Of a DNA stretch of 64,000 bases, positions 62,387-64,000 are shown one piece after another (positions within the stretch are counted from its first letter, which is position 1; each line of letters begins with the position of its first letter). Source of the stretch: Clostridium sp. K4410.MGS-306 (lineage in GTDB: Bacteria; Cyanobacteriota; Vampirovibrionia; Gastranaerophilales; Gastranaerophilaceae); the NCBI GenBank assembly GCA_000980375.1, contig LARD01000005.1, positions 124,001 through 188,000 of the forward strand, in the 5' to 3' direction. The position numbers and the translations under genes were made by a program. The notes beneath the pieces are model-generated. The model was not told where the DNA came from. It was given only the letters and a program-made list of their open reading frames with translations, and did no database searches.

Positions 62387-63137
62387 AGTTAATTCTTTGG
62401 AACATATAACCTATACCGCGTGCTGTCAAGATTAATTCCGGATTTGCCGGGTCGGTTTCGAGTTTTGAACGTAGTCTTGAAATATGAACGTCAACAACTC
62501 TTGTATCTATTCTGTGATCCGGCGGATAAGCCCATACATATTGAAGAATTTCATTTCTTGAATAAGCCTGGCCTGAGTTGTTAACAAGAAGCTCAAGAAG
62601 GCTAAATTCCATACCTGTTAATCTGATACGTTCATTTTTTCTAAATACCTGTCTTCTTGCAGTATCAATTTTGATGTTTCCTGTTGTAATAACATTTTTA
62701 GTTACTTTACCTGTAGAAGGTGCAATTTCTCTGTTTGTTGCACGTCTTAAAACTGATTTAACGCGTGCTTCAAGTTCTTTAGGGCTGAACGGTTTAACTA
62801 CGTAGTCATCAGCACCGAGCTCAAGACCTGTAATTCTTTCTGAAACATCACCGAGAGCTGTTAGGATAATGATAGGAACATCAGATGTTCTTCTGATTTC
62901 TCTACAAACACCGTATCCGTCCATTTTAGGCATCATAACGTCTAAAACTACGAGATCCGGATTTTCTTTATTGAACACAGCTACAGCTTCTTCACCATCA
63001 GCAGCAGTAACTATATCATAACCAATCATACTTAATCTTGTTTCAAGAATTCTTCTGATACTTGCTTCATCATCAGCAATTAGAATCTTTTGTTTTGCTT
63101 CACCTTGTTCATTAGGAATTTCACTATTTGGACACAT
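62385..63137 (-). CDS. rpaB: RpaB-type OmpR-family response regulator
   Basis: 250 residues. Receiver: KILIADDEASIRRILETRL, phospho-Asp D66 in LVVLDVMMPKMDGYGV, ILTALGD and DYVVKPFSPKELEAR. DNA-binding winged helix: IRLTGMEFSLLELLVNNSG, then DTRVVDVHISRLRSKLE and ELILTARGIGYMFQ. Both parts read almost like cyanobacterial RpaB as I remember it, closer than other OmpR proteins. In cyanobacteria RpaB, with the kinase NblS, represses or activates high-light genes at HLR1 boxes. No kinase gene is in the window. Confidence 0.88.
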   Translation of the reverse strand: MCPNSEIPNEQGEAKQKILIADDEASIRRILETRLSMIGYDIVTAADGEEAVAVFNKENPDLVVLDVMMPKMDGYGVCREIRRTSDVPIIILTALGDVSERITGLELGADDYVVKPFSPKELEARVKSVLRRATNREIAPSTGKVTKNVITTGNIKIDTARRQVFRKNERIRLTGMEFSLLELLVNNSGQAYSRNEILQYVWAYPPDHRIDTRVVDVHISRLRSKLETDPANPELILTARGIGYMFQRIN

Positions 63138-63355
63138 GTTAAAAACCTATCTTTCTTTACCCTATGTCGTAAACCACATTTTTGTAACGAATTATTTTGT
63201 AACGTAAACAATATTACAAAATATTGACTTTTTTTAAATTATATTACAACTCCTTAACTTAGTCAACTTGGAGACATACTGTTGAGCTATTAAAATTGCA
63301 TTACTTTTATGGTGGTGCTATAAATTAATTAGGAATAGAAAGAGAGGATATTATA

Positions 63356-64000
63356 ATGTCTAAAATTGAGGTAATTTTACCCGACAATTCAAAAATTTCT
63401 TTAGAAGATGGAGCAAACGGTTTTGACCTTGCTAAAACAATTAGCGAAGGCTTATTAAAAAATGCAGCTGCTTTAGAAATTAACGGAGAAGTAAAAGACA
63501 TTCGAACGACCCTCTCAAATAATGACAAAGTTAAAATTTTAACTGCTAAGGATCCTGAAACTCTTGCTATATTGAGACACTCTACATCTCACGTTATGGC
63601 TCAGGCTGTTATTGCTTTGTTCCCGCAGGCAAAACTTGCCATTGGTCCTGCTATTGAAAACGGATTTTATTATGACTTTGACTTAGAAGGCCACACTTTC
63701 ACGGAAGAAGACCTCTCTAAAATCGAAGAAAAGATGAAAGAAATTGTTAAAGAAAATCTTACATTTGAAAAATATCTTGTGCCTGATGTTGATGCTCAAA
63801 TCAACGAATTCAAATCACAAGGCGAAATATATAAAGCTGAATTGCTTGAAGAACACAGAGACCACAAACCAACATTGTTCCTTACAAAGGATAAAGATGG
63901 AAACTCTTTGTTCAATGACCTTTGTGCCGGCCCTCACCTTCCAAACACTTCTTTTATCAAGGCTTTTAAATTGATGAAAGTTGCAGGTGCATACTGGAGA
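63356..64000 (+). CDS. thrS: threonyl-tRNA synthetase, 3' end cut by window
   Basis: 215 codons are visible and the frame is open at the right edge. The N-terminal TGS domain (about 1-60; KIEVILPDNSKISLEDG) is followed by the second additional domain with HSTSHVMAQAV (editing His pair), AIGPAIENGFYYDFD and NDLCAGPHLPNT. The start of the catalytic core (KLMKVAGAYWR) is the last visible segment. GAGAGGA lies nine bases before the ATG. No T-box is recognisable in the leader. Confidence 0.97.
   Translation, partial: MSKIEVILPDNSKISLEDGANGFDLAKTISEGLLKNAAALEINGEVKDIRTTLSNNDKVKILTAKDPETLAILRHSTSHVMAQAVIALFPQAKLAIGPAIENGFYYDFDLEGHTFTEEDLSKIEEKMKEIVKENLTFEKYLVPDVDAQINEFKSQGEIYKAELLEEHRDHKPTLFLTKDKDGNSLFNDLCAGPHLPNTSFIKAFKLMKVAGAYWR

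Noticed and set aside
63138..63355. T-box leader before thrS
   Set aside because: CTCC/GGAG pairing occurs (63250-63275), but no T-box sequence or antiterminator is recognisable.
1..64000. tRNA, rRNA genes and CRISPR arrays
   Set aside because: No T-loop consensus in a plausible cloverleaf, no rRNA segment and no regularly spaced repeat array was found by eye; short or unusual tRNAs could still be missed.

Overview
The window looks like a gene-dense, low-GC, Gram-negative chromosome from a non-photosynthetic relative of the Cyanobacteria (Vampirovibrionia/Melainabacteria, most likely the gut order Gastranaerophilales). This is inferred from gene content, not from a database search. Three lines of evidence point there: an OmpR-type regulator that reads like cyanobacterial RpaB (62385-63137, minus); a homologue of the cyanobacterial clock-associated iron-sulfur protein LdpA (44880-45851, minus); and a short-leader prepilin of the KAFTLAE type. 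MlaE, a putative outer-membrane barrel and a GerMN lipoprotein-like gene fit a diderm envelope. No photosynthesis gene is present.

Layout. 1-2941: an M48 peptidase fragment, two secreted proteins with a VirB10-like beta motif, and a prepilin. 2938-4136: DUF2400 and tadA, divergent from a group-2 sigma factor (4401). 5391-12453: a long minus-strand block of HicB-like, GerMN, DUF2993, truB, rbfA, infB, ylxR and a divergent purD. 12574-13491: a Met-rich glycine-zipper protein. 13683-18867: a 1276-residue protein that joins a degenerate and an intact UvrD-type helicase, an overlapping Fe-S RecB-type nuclease gene, and a transglutaminase-like protein. 18901-24882: SLOG/DprA-like, pcrA, an NrtR-like Nudix regulator, a lytic transglycosylase with a structured leader, and a DEDDh exonuclease. 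25279-33904: nagA-like, malQ, ilvE, mlaE, clpB and an unknown helical protein. 33901-43202: serB, dut, a 297-bp palindromic element, glyA, a WecA-type transferase, then nadK-recN-xerD-metF-methyltransferase on the minus strand. 43252-51886: ldpA-like, tmk, serS, a HEAT protein, queC, DUF366 and SPOR. 52119-53080: rpsL and rpsG without fusA or tuf behind them. 53459-64000: an M15 peptidase, barrel protein, hisS, AI-2E exporter, B12 radical SAM, fused fumarase, a radical SAM protein, rpaB, and the 5' part of thrS.

The intergenic regions are the least explained part. Several carry 10-bp-period direct repeats like the HLR1 box bound by RpaB in cyanobacteria: one matches the published consensus at all positions (43904-43921, minus) and one at 17 of 18 (28304-28321). 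Two more lie before the group-2 sigma gene. Nearby lie GTATATAC palindromes and a promoter-like box, ACTTTATATATATGTAAG, that recurs at five or six loci. Three gene-free stretches have promoter-like sequence followed by a clear intrinsic terminator, which suggests small RNAs (about 43978-44126, 53322-53440 and 59248-59401). Together these suggest an RpaB-type regulon, kept without photosynthesis, that controls a sigma factor, small RNAs and small unknown proteins.

The helicase/nuclease pair at 13683-18171 is the best protein-level novelty. It holds AddAB/RecBCD-like parts in a different arrangement: a pseudo-helicase and a helicase fused in one chain, with the nuclease separate.
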